A model generated the notes under the pieces. The model saw only the letters and a list, made by a program, of their open reading frames with translations. It searched no databases and was not told where the DNA came from. A program made the position numbers and the translations under genes. A DNA stretch of 22,774 bases from CAYVFC01 sp964450715 (GTDB lineage Bacteria; Myxococcota_A; Polyangia; Polyangiales; JAFGIB01), in NCBI GenBank assembly GCA_964450715.1, contig CAYVFC010000129.1, forward strand, positions 1-22,774, in the 5' to 3' direction. Positions 1-8,191 of this stretch are shown here, piece by piece. Every line of letters begins with the position of its first letter. Within the stretch, counting starts at the first letter, position 1.

Positions 1-54
1 GGCGCGGCGGGTGCGGCCGGCGCGGCGGGTGCGGCCGGCGCGGCGGGTGCGGCC
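1..54 (+). repeat. 18-bp tandem repeat encoding Gly-Ala-Ala linker
   Basis: Three identical 18-bp units (GGCGCGGCGGGTGCGGCC) run from base 1 and encode GAAGAA each. The array probably continues upstream beyond the window. It forms a flexible linker between the exported N-terminus and the esterase domain and is likely to vary in copy number. Confidence 0.85.
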
Positions 55-816
55 GGAGGGGCCGGTTCTTCAGTCACGCCGGCCACGGTCTGCTCGGGCA
101 CCTACAACGGCACGCCCGGCTCCACCACCGATCTCACGCTGAACGGTCGGGAATACACCCTTCACATCGGCAGCTCGGTCGATCCATCGCAGGCGTCGCC
201 GCTGGTCTTCAGCCTGCACGGGCTGACCATGACGCCCGCCTCCATGGAACGGATGGCCCGCTGGGATCCGGTCGCCGATCGCGAGGGCATCATCATCGCC
301 CGGCCCGCCGGCGTGGGCTCCATGAACGGCTGGGACCTGAGGGGAACCGAGGACTTCGATCTGATGTTGGCGATAATAGAAGATGTAAACGGTCGAGCCT
401 GCGTGGACCGCAAGCGCATTTACGCTACCGGATTTTCCCACGGCGGCTATATGTCTTTCGCCATCGCTTGCCGCCTGGGCGACACCTTCGCCGCCGTGGC
501 GCCCAACGCCGGCGCCGGGTCCGTAGGCTCCTCCTGCACCGACCGCCCGGTTCCGGTCTTCGCCTTCCACGGAACCGCCGACGGCACCGTTTCCTATAGC
601 AGCGGCGAGAGCGCAGTACAGGCCTGGGTATCGCACAACAACTGCGGGAGCTCTCCCGTCGACTTCAGCGTAAGCACCGCGAACTGCGAGCACTGGGACT
701 CGTGCGACGCGAATGGAGACGTCAAGTTCTGCACCATTCCCGGCGGCGGGCACTCCTACTTCAGCCCCGCTACCGAGGCCATCTGGGACTTCTTCAAGGA
801 ACATCCCCTGCCCTGA
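1..816 (+). CDS. Secreted PHB depolymerase / LpqC-type esterase, 5'-truncated by window edge
   Basis: The reading frame is open from base 1, so the N-terminus (presumably a signal peptide or lipobox) lies outside the window; 271 residues are visible. The first 18-20 residues are a Gly-Ala-Ala linker, followed by an alpha/beta-hydrolase domain of the esterase_phb/LpqC family, which hydrolyses polyester or feruloyl-type ester bonds outside the cytoplasm. The catalytic triad is readable in visible numbering: Ser146 in GFSHGGYM, Asp194 in FHGTADG, and His251 in GGGHSY. Several Cys residues (SSC, NNC, NCEH, DSCD, KFC) suggest disulfides, fitting an exported protein. Substrate cannot be told from sequence; a feruloyl or acetyl-xylan esterase is the main alternative to PHB depolymerase. 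An ATG at 229 is internal to the domain and is not the start. Confidence 0.85.
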   Translation, partial: GAAGAAGAAGAAGAAGAAGGAGSSVTPATVCSGTYNGTPGSTTDLTLNGREYTLHIGSSVDPSQASPLVFSLHGLTMTPASMERMARWDPVADREGIIIARPAGVGSMNGWDLRGTEDFDLMLAIIEDVNGRACVDRKRIYATGFSHGGYMSFAIACRLGDTFAAVAPNAGAGSVGSSCTDRPVPVFAFHGTADGTVSYSSGESAVQAWVSHNNCGSSPVDFSVSTANCEHWDSCDANGDVKFCTIPGGGHSYFSPATEAIWDFFKEHPLP

Positions 817-1021
817 CGCGATCGGATCGATCAGGAGGCCATTTTATCAGACGCGTTTTGGGCCGCTCGCGGTAGAAAAAATCCGCGAAACTCGGGCTGG
901 GGGCAAGAAAGCTCCATGGTCTTGACCGGCTGCCGAAGAAATATCTTGTTTCCTGAGAGGGTGGGATGAGCGGGTAAGAGGTTGCGCATATAACACCAGG
1001 GAGTAGATATCGACCGGGACC

Positions 1022-2149
1022 GTGAGCGAACAAGAGCGATACGAAGTCATCGTGATAGGCGGCGGTATCTCGGGCGCCTCTTTCGCCTACCATCTGGCCG
1101 AGCGCGGCGTGGGCGAGGTGCTGCTGCTGGAAAAGGAAGAGGCGCCCGGATATCACGCCACCGGTCGCAGCGCGGCGGTGTCGTATCGGTTCGAGATCGA
1201 CTGGACCATGCAGCATATGCGGGTCGAGAGCGCGCGCTTCTTCAACCATCCGCCCCAGGGCTTCTGCGACAACCCACTGCTGATCCCTTCGGGGATCATG
1301 CTCCTGTTCGCAGCGGAGATCTGGCCGGCAATTCCGGAGCTCGCCCGGCTCTTCGCGCCGCAGGGGGTTCGCATCGAGCTATTGTCGCCCGAAGGGGCGG
1401 CCGAGCTCGTCGGGGTGCTGAACCCGGCCGCCTTTGCCGGCGCGGCTTACCTGCCCGATGACGGCCACCTGGACGTGCACGAGTTGCTGACCGGCTTTCT
1501 GCGCGGCGCCAGAAAGAAGGGGGCGCAGGTCCGCTGCAATCGCGAGGTAACCTCTCTCTTGGTCGAGAATGGGCGCTGCGCGGGCGTGGTGACGCCGGAA
1601 GGGGAGATTCGCTCGCGCTGGGTGGTCAACGCGGCGGGCGCCTGGGCCGGCCGCATCGCCGCCCTCGCCGGTGCCTCCCCCATCACCATGACACCGCTGC
1701 GCCGCTGCGCGGCGACCTTCTCTCCACCCCCGGACCTGGATACCGCCCGCTGGCCCATGGTGGGGAGCGAGGACCTCAAGGTCTATTTCAAACCGGACGC
1801 GGGCGACCTGCTGACCAGCCCCATGGACGAGGTTGCATCCGAACCGTGCGATGCCCGACCCGACGACCTGGCGCTGGCCGAGGCCATGGAAAGGCTCGAC
1901 AATCTGGCCCCGCGAATAGTGCCGCACGCGTTGAAGCGCAAGTGGGCGGGTCTGAGGACCTTTTCCCCGGACCGGCTTCCCGTGGTCGGCCCCGACCCGC
2001 TCTTACCCGGCTTCTTCTGGCACGCGGGTCAGGGCGGAAGCGGCATCGAGACCAGCGCCGAGCTCGCGCGTGTGGGCGTGGCGCTTCTGCGAGACGGAAA
2101 GTGCGACGGGCTGGACACGGAGAGGCTTAGTCCCGCCCGGTTTACGTGA
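1022..2149 (+). CDS. FAD-dependent D-amino-acid dehydrogenase, DauA/DadA-like
   Basis: A 375-residue flavoprotein of the DAO fold (pfam01266) that would oxidise a D-amino acid to the 2-oxo acid, passing electrons to a quinone or other acceptor. The N-terminal dinucleotide motif GGGISG is at residues 13-18, with the ribose-binding Glu37 at the end of strand 2. The segment PGYHATGRSAA (42-52), the run FFNHPPQGFCDNPLL, the VNAAGAWA motif, WAGLRTF with its Arg, and GFFWHAGQGGSGIETS all match, from memory, the D-arginine dehydrogenase DauA of Pseudomonas. Start is GTG at 1022; the purine-rich CGGGA just upstream is a weak ribosome-binding site. The gene stands alone between the esterase and a convergent kinase. 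Glycine oxidase or another DadA-type substrate range remains possible, so I give no symbol. Confidence 0.85.
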   Translation: MSEQERYEVIVIGGGISGASFAYHLAERGVGEVLLLEKEEAPGYHATGRSAAVSYRFEIDWTMQHMRVESARFFNHPPQGFCDNPLLIPSGIMLLFAAEIWPAIPELARLFAPQGVRIELLSPEGAAELVGVLNPAAFAGAAYLPDDGHLDVHELLTGFLRGARKKGAQVRCNREVTSLLVENGRCAGVVTPEGEIRSRWVVNAAGAWAGRIAALAGASPITMTPLRRCAATFSPPPDLDTARWPMVGSEDLKVYFKPDAGDLLTSPMDEVASEPCDARPDDLALAEAMERLDNLAPRIVPHALKRKWAGLRTFSPDRLPVVGPDPLLPGFFWHAGQGGSGIETSAELARVGVALLRDGKCDGLDTERLSPARFT

Positions 2150-2269
2150 CGCAGGGGCGGGACTTGCGCCCGCTCGGTGAATCGTCGAAGGCAGGGAGCA
2201 AGCCCCTCCCCTATACGCTCGCTTGCGACTTGACTTAACGGGGGAACCTGAAGGCTGGCGTGCGAGGCA

Positions 2270-4450
2270 TTACTTCGTTTTCTTCTCGAGCTTCTTGATC
2301 TTGCGGTTGGCCTTTTTCAGGTCGGCCTCGAGCTTGTCGATGGTGGACTGTAGCTCGGCCGCCTCTTTTTCCGGGTCAGGGCTCTGTTTTCTGGCCTCGG
2401 CCAGCGCCTTCTCGGTCTTGCGCAGGGCGGCGGTCGATTCCTCGAGCTCCTGCTTCGTCTGTTCCAGGGCCGCGGCCGCCTCGTCGCGCTCCGCCTTAAA
2501 CTGGTCTCTCTTCTTTTCCAGCTTGGCGATACGCTCTTCTTGCGCGGCCATCTCGGACTTGAGCCCTTCGATGTCCTTACGCAGGCCCGCTTCCTGCTCT
2601 TTGAGCTTCTCGATCTGCGACCGTAGCTTCTCGCCGTCGCGCTGCAGTTCGTTGCGCTCCTTGTTCAAGGCGTCGCGCTGCTTGCCCAGCTCGGCGTGGC
2701 TGGCCTGTAGCTCGGTGTGTCTCCCCTTGAGCGCCTCGTGCTCGTCGCGCTCGACGTTGAGCGCCCGGGCCAGCCGGGCGCGCGAGACCGAGGTGCGGTT
2801 CAGCTGCTTTTCCAGATCTTGCGCCACCGACAGCGTCTTGGTGAGCTGCTCGCTCTTGCTGCCCAGGTTCTGCGACAGCTCGGCCAGCTCGGCGCTGGCC
2901 CGCTGGCGGTCGGCGTCGCCCTTTTCCATCTCCTCCTCTAGGTCCTGCCGGGTCTGGGCGATGACATCGAGCTGCTGCTTGATCTCCACCTTCTGCTGCG
3001 AGACCTGCATCCAGAGAAAAGCGATGAGCGCGGCCGCGGCCACGGCAAAGGGCGCCACCCGGCGCAGCAGGCGGATGCGGGCCGCACGCCGCTCCTCGGG
3101 CTGCGTCAGCACCCTGAGCTCGGTCGCCAGCTCCTCGGCAGTGGGACGCTTGGCCGGGTCGAGGTTGAGCCACCGCTCGAAGTAGGGCTTGAGAAAGGCG
3201 AGCTCCCGGCGGCGCGGGAGGGGGATGGGCTCGCTCGACCGCTTCATGAGGATGGAGAGCTTATCCAGGTCGCGGATGTCGGGAACGCTCTCCGGTTCCA
3301 GCGCCACACGCAAGGTGAGCGCCAGCGCGTACACGTCGGCCGCGCCCGGGACCTCGTGGTGCGCCTCGCCCAGATAGGCGGCCGCGGTCTCGGGCGCCAC
3401 GAACTCCAGGGTGAACCCGCGCGGGATCTCGCTCTTCTCGGTGGCAATGCCCAGGTCGAGCAGTACCGGCAGCCCGCCCTCGAAGCCGTCCAGCTCGGCC
3501 ACGAAAATGTTTTCGGGCTTGATGTCGCGGTGGCTGACGCCGACCTTGTGCATGGCGGCCAGCCCGTAGGCCACCCGCTCGAAGATGGGACGCGCCTCCT
3601 TGCGGGCGATGGCCATGCGCCCGCCCTGGCCGTCGCCGAGCATCTGCTCGAAGGTCCTGCCGTTGTACCAGGGCATGGCGAACCAGAGGCAGCCGGCGAT
3701 CCAGCCGTAATCCTTGAACTGCACCACCGAAGGGTGGGGAACCGAAGCGATGAGCCTGAGCTCGCTAAGCGCGCCCTCGCGCTGCTCGGCGGACTGGGCC
3801 GGGAAGTGCAGCACCTTGAGCGCCACGTGGTGCTTGTCGATATAGCGGTCCGAGGCTTTGTACACCGCGCCGAACCCGCCCGAGCTGATGTGCCGTTCGA
3901 TCACGAAGCGCTCGCCGATGACCACCCCGGGCTCAAAGGGGCGCTCGGGATCGGGCGCCGGACCGGGCTGGCTCTGCACCCCGGCCGGCCCGGGCCGCTT
4001 CGAGGGCGGAGCGCTGGACCGGCGCTTGCCTTGCGGCACGGTAGGCGGCGCATCTGAAATGTGGGCGACCCGGGGGGGCTCGAGCTCGCCGGGCGGTGGA
4101 ATGGGCTGGCCGGCGATGGTGCGGTCCTCGCCCAGGTCGGCAGGCTGCCGTGCCACCGGCTGGCCAGCAACCGTCGGGTCAGTGCCCATGGTCGAGGGCT
4201 TAGCCGCCGGAGGCGCGCCCGCAACCGTCGGGTCAGTGCCCATGGTCGAGGGCTTAGCCGCCGGAGGCGCGCCCGCAACCGTCGGGTCAGTGCCCATGGT
4301 CGAGGGCTTAGCCGCCGGGGACGCGCCGGCCATGGTCCCGGCCATGGTCCCGGCCACGGTCCCGGCCGTGGCGGCATCCCCGGAGTCGGATTGCCGAACC
4401 GGTCGCGTGGCCGAGAAAGAACGTTTCGGCGGTGGTGGCTGGTCGGACAT
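2270..4450 (-). CDS. Transmembrane Ser/Thr protein kinase with Thr-repeat head and coiled-coil tail
   Basis: A 726-residue Hanks-type kinase. Order: low-complexity Pro/Ala/Thr head (1-170) with seven T-[VMI]-A-G motifs; kinase domain (about 180-450); one membrane span (about 465-482); and a charged heptad-rich coiled coil (about 484-726). Kinase landmarks are visible: glycine loop SSGGFGAVY (first Gly replaced by Ser), ATP-binding Lys212 in VALKV, catalytic HRDIKPEN (307-314, Asp309), DLG in place of DFG (332-334) and APE (352-354). The expected topology is a cytoplasmic kinase with the coiled coil outside the membrane, probably periplasmic, acting as a sensor or dimeriser. Start ATG at 4450 has GGAG two bases upstream, a rather short spacing. 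It follows a lipoprotein gene and a small ORF on the same strand. Substrates are unknown; the head Thr residues may be autophosphorylated (inference). Confidence 0.93.
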   Translation of the reverse strand: MSDQPPPPKRSFSATRPVRQSDSGDAATAGTVAGTMAGTMAGASPAAKPSTMGTDPTVAGAPPAAKPSTMGTDPTVAGAPPAAKPSTMGTDPTVAGQPVARQPADLGEDRTIAGQPIPPPGELEPPRVAHISDAPPTVPQGKRRSSAPPSKRPGPAGVQSQPGPAPDPERPFEPGVVIGERFVIERHISSGGFGAVYKASDRYIDKHHVALKVLHFPAQSAEQREGALSELRLIASVPHPSVVQFKDYGWIAGCLWFAMPWYNGRTFEQMLGDGQGGRMAIARKEARPIFERVAYGLAAMHKVGVSHRDIKPENIFVAELDGFEGGLPVLLDLGIATEKSEIPRGFTLEFVAPETAAAYLGEAHHEVPGAADVYALALTLRVALEPESVPDIRDLDKLSILMKRSSEPIPLPRRRELAFLKPYFERWLNLDPAKRPTAEELATELRVLTQPEERRAARIRLLRRVAPFAVAAAALIAFLWMQVSQQKVEIKQQLDVIAQTRQDLEEEMEKGDADRQRASAELAELSQNLGSKSEQLTKTLSVAQDLEKQLNRTSVSRARLARALNVERDEHEALKGRHTELQASHAELGKQRDALNKERNELQRDGEKLRSQIEKLKEQEAGLRKDIEGLKSEMAAQEERIAKLEKKRDQFKAERDEAAAALEQTKQELEESTAALRKTEKALAEARKQSPDPEKEAAELQSTIDKLEADLKKANRKIKKLEKKTK
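4167..4328 (-). repeat. 54-bp tandem repeat (3 copies) inside the kinase head
   Basis: Three copies with a period of exactly 54 bp begin at 4167, 4221 and 4275. Each encodes an 18-residue unit of the form AGAPPAAKPSTMGTDPTV. A diverged fourth unit (AGQPVARQPADLGEDRTI) follows in the protein. Near-identity at DNA level points to recent expansion, or to ongoing length change by slippage or recombination. Confidence 0.9.
4328..4363 (-). repeat. 12-bp tandem repeat (3 copies) inside the kinase head
   Basis: Three 12-bp units (GGCCATGGTCCC, the third with one change) lie directly beside the 54-bp array and encode repeated T-M/V-A-G. The short and the long array code for the same tetrapeptide theme in different contexts. 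Confidence 0.8.
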
Positions 4451-4523
4451 CGCTCCGAGGCATGAAACCGCGTCGCCTCTTGCAGGTCAAGGCGAAGCGG
4501 TTCCCGGGTTCGCGCTGTCTCGG

Positions 4524-4616
4524 TCAGAGCAGACGGATAAACGCCATGGCGAACAGCACCATGCCCAGTATGATCACGCCCTGCCCGGCCGCACCGATGG
4601 TGCACCAACGGCTCAC
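4524..4616 (-). CDS. Possible 30-residue single-span membrane peptide
   Basis: A short frame starts with GTG at 4616, seven bases after the stop of the upstream lipoprotein gene, and ends with TGA at 4524. The peptide begins MSRWCTIGAAGQG and continues as one uninterrupted hydrophobic stretch ending in FAMAFIRLL, so it would be a single transmembrane helix with a short polar N-terminus. It lies between the lipoprotein and the kinase on the same strand, with 73 bases to the kinase start. I see no strong ribosome-binding site, so translation would depend on coupling to the upstream gene. I do not recognise a family. It may be a chance frame in GC-rich DNA. Confidence 0.35.
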   Translation of the reverse strand: MSRWCTIGAAGQGVIILGMVLFAMAFIRLL

Positions 4617-4623
4617 GTGGATG

Positions 4624-6477
4624 TTACTGCACCGGGCGAGCCGGCGGATCTCCCTCGGCAAAACCGGTGATACGGATACGCTGTCCCCCCATCTTCATCA
4701 CGATGGAATAGGCATCGTTGACCCCGTCGCCGTCCACGTCGGCGTCCGGCTCTCCGATGGGGGCGACGAACTGCACTCCGAGGTCGCTGCAGCCCCCCTT
4801 GAGGATATCCAGCACCGAGCTGCACTCGCCCTTTAGCGGGTCCTGTCCCGGGGCGCAGGAGGTGTACTGCCCGAGCTGGTCCAGGCAGAACATCTCGATG
4901 GGCACCGGCAGCCCCATCAGGTTGCCCTGGGGCAATCCCATGGCCGCGAACGACTCCTCGGCCAGCGCCCCGCACATGATGCCGCTGGCGTTCGCGATGT
5001 CGTCGCCCCCCACGGTCTCGGGCACCAGCAGCGAATCGATGGTCTCGGGCGGCGCCGGTATCTTGCTGCGGCTGCTGCCTATCTCCATGCGGATCATGAT
5101 ATCGTGCATGAAGAAGGTGCCGGTGGCTCCCTGCACGCTCGACTGGCTGATCTCGAAGCCCATGGACATGGCCGTGGTCGACACGCCCACCAGCCGGCCG
5201 TTCTCCACCACCAGGGCGGCGGGGGTGACGGTGAGGGGCTGCAGCTCGGCGTCGTAGAACTCGCGGTAAACCAGCACCGGGAAGTCGAGCTTGTCCGGCG
5301 TATTCGTCCAGGCGGTCACGTCCTCGGGCACGCCCACCGCCAGGCCGGTCCGTACCAGCGGGTCGGGCACCACGCTGCTGATGTCCTCGACGTCCATGAT
5401 GTGGAAGAGAAAGACCATCTCCCCGTTCTCCATCATCTGCGCCATGATCTGGTTGGTGGTGTCGATCAGGGTGGGATCGGGAAAGAGGTTGGCAAAGGCG
5501 TTGCCCCGGTTGGCGCTTTGCGAGTGCAGGCAGAAGTCGGGCGCCGCATCCATGGACATCCCCATGCCGCTGCTGCGGAAGGTGACCTCGGCCTTGCAGC
5601 GGAAGTCGCAGCCGTCCAGGTTGTCCCGGTTGCCGTCGTCGCAGTGCTCGCTGCCCCCGATCAGGCCGTCGCCGCAGGTGGCCACGGTGCAGTCGGCCGT
5701 ACAGCTCGCCTCGGGTGCGCCGTTCCGCTCGCCCAGGTCGCACTCCTCGTTGGGGTCCTGGGTGCCGTCGCCGCAGGTGGAAGCCATGCATACCCCGTTC
5801 AAACAGTAACCCTGCCCCCTATCGCAGACCGTGCCGTCGTCGAGCGGCGTTCCGGCCGAGCAGGTGTGGCTCGCATCGTCGCAGACCGCGGTGGGGTTGC
5901 AGTCGTCGGCGCAATTGCGGGCGGGATCGCTCGACAGGCAGGAGAAGGTGCAGCGCGTGGTGCAGCCGTCCAGCTCGTCGTAGTTGTCGCCGTCGTCGCA
6001 CTCCTCGTCCTCGTGCAGCGTGCCGTCGCCGCAGCTGTCGGCCACGCAGACCCCGTCCCGGCAGGACATGGCCGCGTTGCAGCGGGTGCCGTTGTCGGCC
6101 GGCTCTCCCGCCCCACAGGTGTGCGACCCGAGATCGCACTGCTCGGTCCCGTTGCAGATATCCAGGTCGTCGCAGTCGGTATCGTCCGAGCAGGTGAAGG
6201 CGCAGAGCGCCGTGCACCCGTCGCTTTCCACCGTGTTACCGTCGTCGCACTGCTCGAGCGGCGAGTCCACCACCGCATTGCCGCAGGTATCGGGCGCTGG
6301 CTGGTTGCCGCCCGCGCCGCCGCCGCCGCCGTCCCCGCTTACGCCCTGGGCTTGCGCCGAGCCGCCCGTGCCGCCCGCCGGCGTCGAGTCACCCGCCGGC
6401 CCGTCGTCGCCTCCGCACGCGCTCGCAGTAACGACCAGCAATCCGATCAGGCAAGGGGTGTATCTTTCTCGTACCAC
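4624..6477 (-). CDS. Surface lipoprotein with DUF4215-type Cys-rich repeats
   Basis: A 617-residue predicted lipoprotein. The signal peptide ends in TASAC with lipidated Cys21. A Gly/Ser/Asp-rich linker (22-62) leads to about four Cys-rich repeats of the DUF4215 type: around 64-96 (CGNAVVDSPLEQCDDGN), 149-180 (CGDGTLHEDEECDDGD), 235-263 and 268-294 (CGDGLIGGSEHCDDGN). Between the first two and the middle repeats are related NGTEQCD / SHTCSAG modules. The C-terminal half (about 297-617) is a beta-rich domain with few Cys that I cannot assign. Near the end, DADVDGDGVND (about 578-588) resembles a dockerin or thrombospondin type-3 calcium loop. Such proteins are frequent on the surface of Myxococcota; the role is unknown. 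It may be cotranscribed with the small ORF and kinase downstream. Confidence 0.88.
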   Translation of the reverse strand: MVRERYTPCLIGLLVVTASACGGDDGPAGDSTPAGGTGGSAQAQGVSGDGGGGGAGGNQPAPDTCGNAVVDSPLEQCDDGNTVESDGCTALCAFTCSDDTDCDDLDICNGTEQCDLGSHTCGAGEPADNGTRCNAAMSCRDGVCVADSCGDGTLHEDEECDDGDNYDELDGCTTRCTFSCLSSDPARNCADDCNPTAVCDDASHTCSAGTPLDDGTVCDRGQGYCLNGVCMASTCGDGTQDPNEECDLGERNGAPEASCTADCTVATCGDGLIGGSEHCDDGNRDNLDGCDFRCKAEVTFRSSGMGMSMDAAPDFCLHSQSANRGNAFANLFPDPTLIDTTNQIMAQMMENGEMVFLFHIMDVEDISSVVPDPLVRTGLAVGVPEDVTAWTNTPDKLDFPVLVYREFYDAELQPLTVTPAALVVENGRLVGVSTTAMSMGFEISQSSVQGATGTFFMHDIMIRMEIGSSRSKIPAPPETIDSLLVPETVGGDDIANASGIMCGALAEESFAAMGLPQGNLMGLPVPIEMFCLDQLGQYTSCAPGQDPLKGECSSVLDILKGGCSDLGVQFVAPIGEPDADVDGDGVNDAYSIVMKMGGQRIRITGFAEGDPPARPVQ

Positions 6478-6496
6478 CCTCTCCTCCCTCGTGTTC

Positions 6497-6586
6497 AGGG
6501 ACGTTCCTTCATCACGAACACAAATACCGTACCGTGTTGGACCGACGCCCGCCAGGCGAACCCGTAAACGGTGAAGGAACGTCCCT
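6497..6586. repeat. Inverted-repeat element A with GGGACG ends
   Basis: The 15-bp arm AGGGACGTTCCTTCA at 6497-6511 is repeated exactly in inverted orientation at 6572-6586, with 60 bp between. The interior holds smaller complementary pieces (AACAC near 6517 against GTGTT). It lies upstream of the lipoprotein gene and downstream of glyQS. The layout resembles REP/MITE-type elements moved by RAYT (Y1) transposases; no transposase is present here. Confidence 0.75.
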
Positions 6587-6610
6587 CTTCATGACACCCT
6601 CTTCATGACA
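6583..6610. repeat. 14-bp direct repeat (2 copies)
   Basis: CCCTCTTCATGACA occurs at 6583-6596 and immediately again at 6597-6610. The first copy overlaps the right arm of the inverted-repeat element, so the duplication probably arose at the edge of that element. Confidence 0.8.
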
Positions 6611-6629
6611 TCGCTTTCCGTCAGATGAA

Positions 6630-6688
6630 AATGTAGCGACGTCCCCTATCGTAAGCCGGCAATAATGTAAATAATGTAGCAACGTCCC
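6630..6688. repeat. Two further AACGTCCC-core repeats next to glyQS
   Basis: AATGTAGCGACGTCCC (6630-6645) and AATGTAGCAACGTCCC (6673-6688) differ at one base. Their core matches the arms of the inverted-repeat element just upstream. The second copy abuts the glyQS stop codon, so the whole 211-bp spacer is largely repeat-derived. Confidence 0.75.
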
Positions 6689-8191
6689 TTATTGTATTCG
6701 ATCGCGCAGGTACTGCTTGACCTGATCGATACCGATGCGCTCCTGCCGGGTGGTGTCGCGGTCTCTCACGGTCACGGTCTGGTCCTTGAGCGTGTCGCCG
6801 TCGATGGTGAAGCAGTAGGGGGTGCCTGCCTCGTCCATGCGCGCGTAGCGCTTGCCCACTGTCTGCTTGACGTCTATTTGTACGCTGTAGTCCCGCCGCA
6901 GCTCGTCGTAGAGCTTGCGGGCCACCTCGGGCATGCCGTCCTTGTTGACCAGCGGGAAGATGCCGGCGGTGATGGGGGCCAGCCGGGGGCTGAATTTCAT
7001 GTAGACCTTGCTGGGCCGCTCCGGGTCCGGGGTGAAGGCCTCGCAGAGCACGGCCAGCACCCCGCGGCTCAGGCCCGCCGAGGGCTCGATCACGTGCGGC
7101 AGGTAGCGCTGGTTGCGTTCCTGATCGAAGTATTCCAGCTTGGTACGGGAAAACTCCTGGTGCTGCCTGAGATCGAAGTCGGTGCGGTGCGCCACCCCCT
7201 CCAGCTCGTCGTAGCCCTGGCCGCTGAAGGGGAAGCGGTACTCGATGTCGAAGGTGCCGCACCCCTCCTTGGCGTAGTGCGCCAGCTCGTCCGCGTCGTG
7301 CGAGCGCATCTGGATGTTCTCGCCGGTCAGCCCCAGGCGCTGCCACCAGCTCTGGCGCTGCTCGCACCAGAACTCGTACCACTTGCGCGCCTCGTCCGGG
7401 TGGCAGAACCACTCGATCTCCATCTGCTCGAACTCGCGCGAGCGGAAGATGTAGTTGCGCGGGGTGACCTCGTTGCGGAAAGCGCGCCCGATCTGGGCCA
7501 TGCCAAAGGGAACCCGCACCCGCATGGTGTCCACCACGTTCTTGAAGTTGAGAAAAATGCCCTGCGCGGTCTCGGGCCTGAGGTAGGCCACCGACTCGTC
7601 GCTCTGCACCGCGCCCACGAAGGTCTTGAACATTAAATTGAATTGCCTGGGCTCGGTCAGCGTGCCCGGCTTGTCGGTGTCCGGCCCCACCACGCGCGCG
7701 TACTCGGCCAGCGGAATGTCGGGCAGGGGCACGATCTCGAAGAGGTCGGGCGATATGCCCTTGAGCATCTTGCGCATCTTCTTGTGCACCGACTCGGGCT
7801 CGTCCTTGAGGTGGGCGAACATGAAAAGCGATTCGTCGCCCGGGTGCCGGTAGACGTTCAGGTGGTCGTGCCGGTAGCGGATCTTGCTCTCGCGACAATC
7901 CACCATCGGGTCGTGGAATCCGCCCACGTGGCCCGACGCTTCCCACACCTTGGGGTTCTGGATGATGGCGGTGTCCACGCCCACCATGCTCAGCACCTCG
8001 CCCCCGGGGCCCACGGGCGGGCACTTGACCACGTCGTTCCACCAGAGGTTGCGGATGTTGTTCTTGAGCTCGACGCCCAGCGGGCCGAAATCCCAGAAAC
8101 CGTTGATGCCGCCGTAGATCTCGCTGGCGGGAAAGATGAAGCCGCGCCGCTTGCAGAGCGCGACCAGCTCGTCCATCGATCTTGTCGTCAT
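6689..8191 (-). CDS. glyQS: Glycyl-tRNA synthetase, single-chain (alpha2) class II type
   Basis: A 500-residue cytoplasmic enzyme that charges tRNA-Gly with glycine. It is the single-polypeptide form found in archaea, eukaryotes and part of bacteria, not the separate alpha and beta subunits. Visible landmarks: N-terminal FIFPASEIYGG and WDFGPLGVELKNNI; motif 2 FRNEVTPRNYIFRSREFEQ followed by MEIEWF; motif 3 region EPSAGLSRGVLAVL; and a C-terminal anticodon-binding domain (about 400-500). I chose ATG at 8191 because AAGG is seven bases upstream; a GTG six bases earlier would leave almost no spacing. The gene lies 131 bp downstream of the hybrid kinase on the same strand but probably has its own leader. 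Confidence 0.95.
   Translation of the reverse strand: MTTRSMDELVALCKRRGFIFPASEIYGGINGFWDFGPLGVELKNNIRNLWWNDVVKCPPVGPGGEVLSMVGVDTAIIQNPKVWEASGHVGGFHDPMVDCRESKIRYRHDHLNVYRHPGDESLFMFAHLKDEPESVHKKMRKMLKGISPDLFEIVPLPDIPLAEYARVVGPDTDKPGTLTEPRQFNLMFKTFVGAVQSDESVAYLRPETAQGIFLNFKNVVDTMRVRVPFGMAQIGRAFRNEVTPRNYIFRSREFEQMEIEWFCHPDEARKWYEFWCEQRQSWWQRLGLTGENIQMRSHDADELAHYAKEGCGTFDIEYRFPFSGQGYDELEGVAHRTDFDLRQHQEFSRTKLEYFDQERNQRYLPHVIEPSAGLSRGVLAVLCEAFTPDPERPSKVYMKFSPRLAPITAGIFPLVNKDGMPEVARKLYDELRRDYSVQIDVKQTVGKRYARMDEAGTPYCFTIDGDTLKDQTVTVRDRDTTRQERIGIDQVKQYLRDRIQ

Noticed and set aside
2155..2171. GGGCG/CGCCC hairpin between the convergent oxidoreductase and kinase genes
   Set aside because: A short stem without a T-run; too weak to call a terminator.
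2223..3185. Ser-rich 320-codon plus-strand frame opposite the kinase coiled coil
   Set aside because: The Ser/Arg/Cys bias is the mirror of Glu/Lys/Leu codons in the coiled coil; no independent support.
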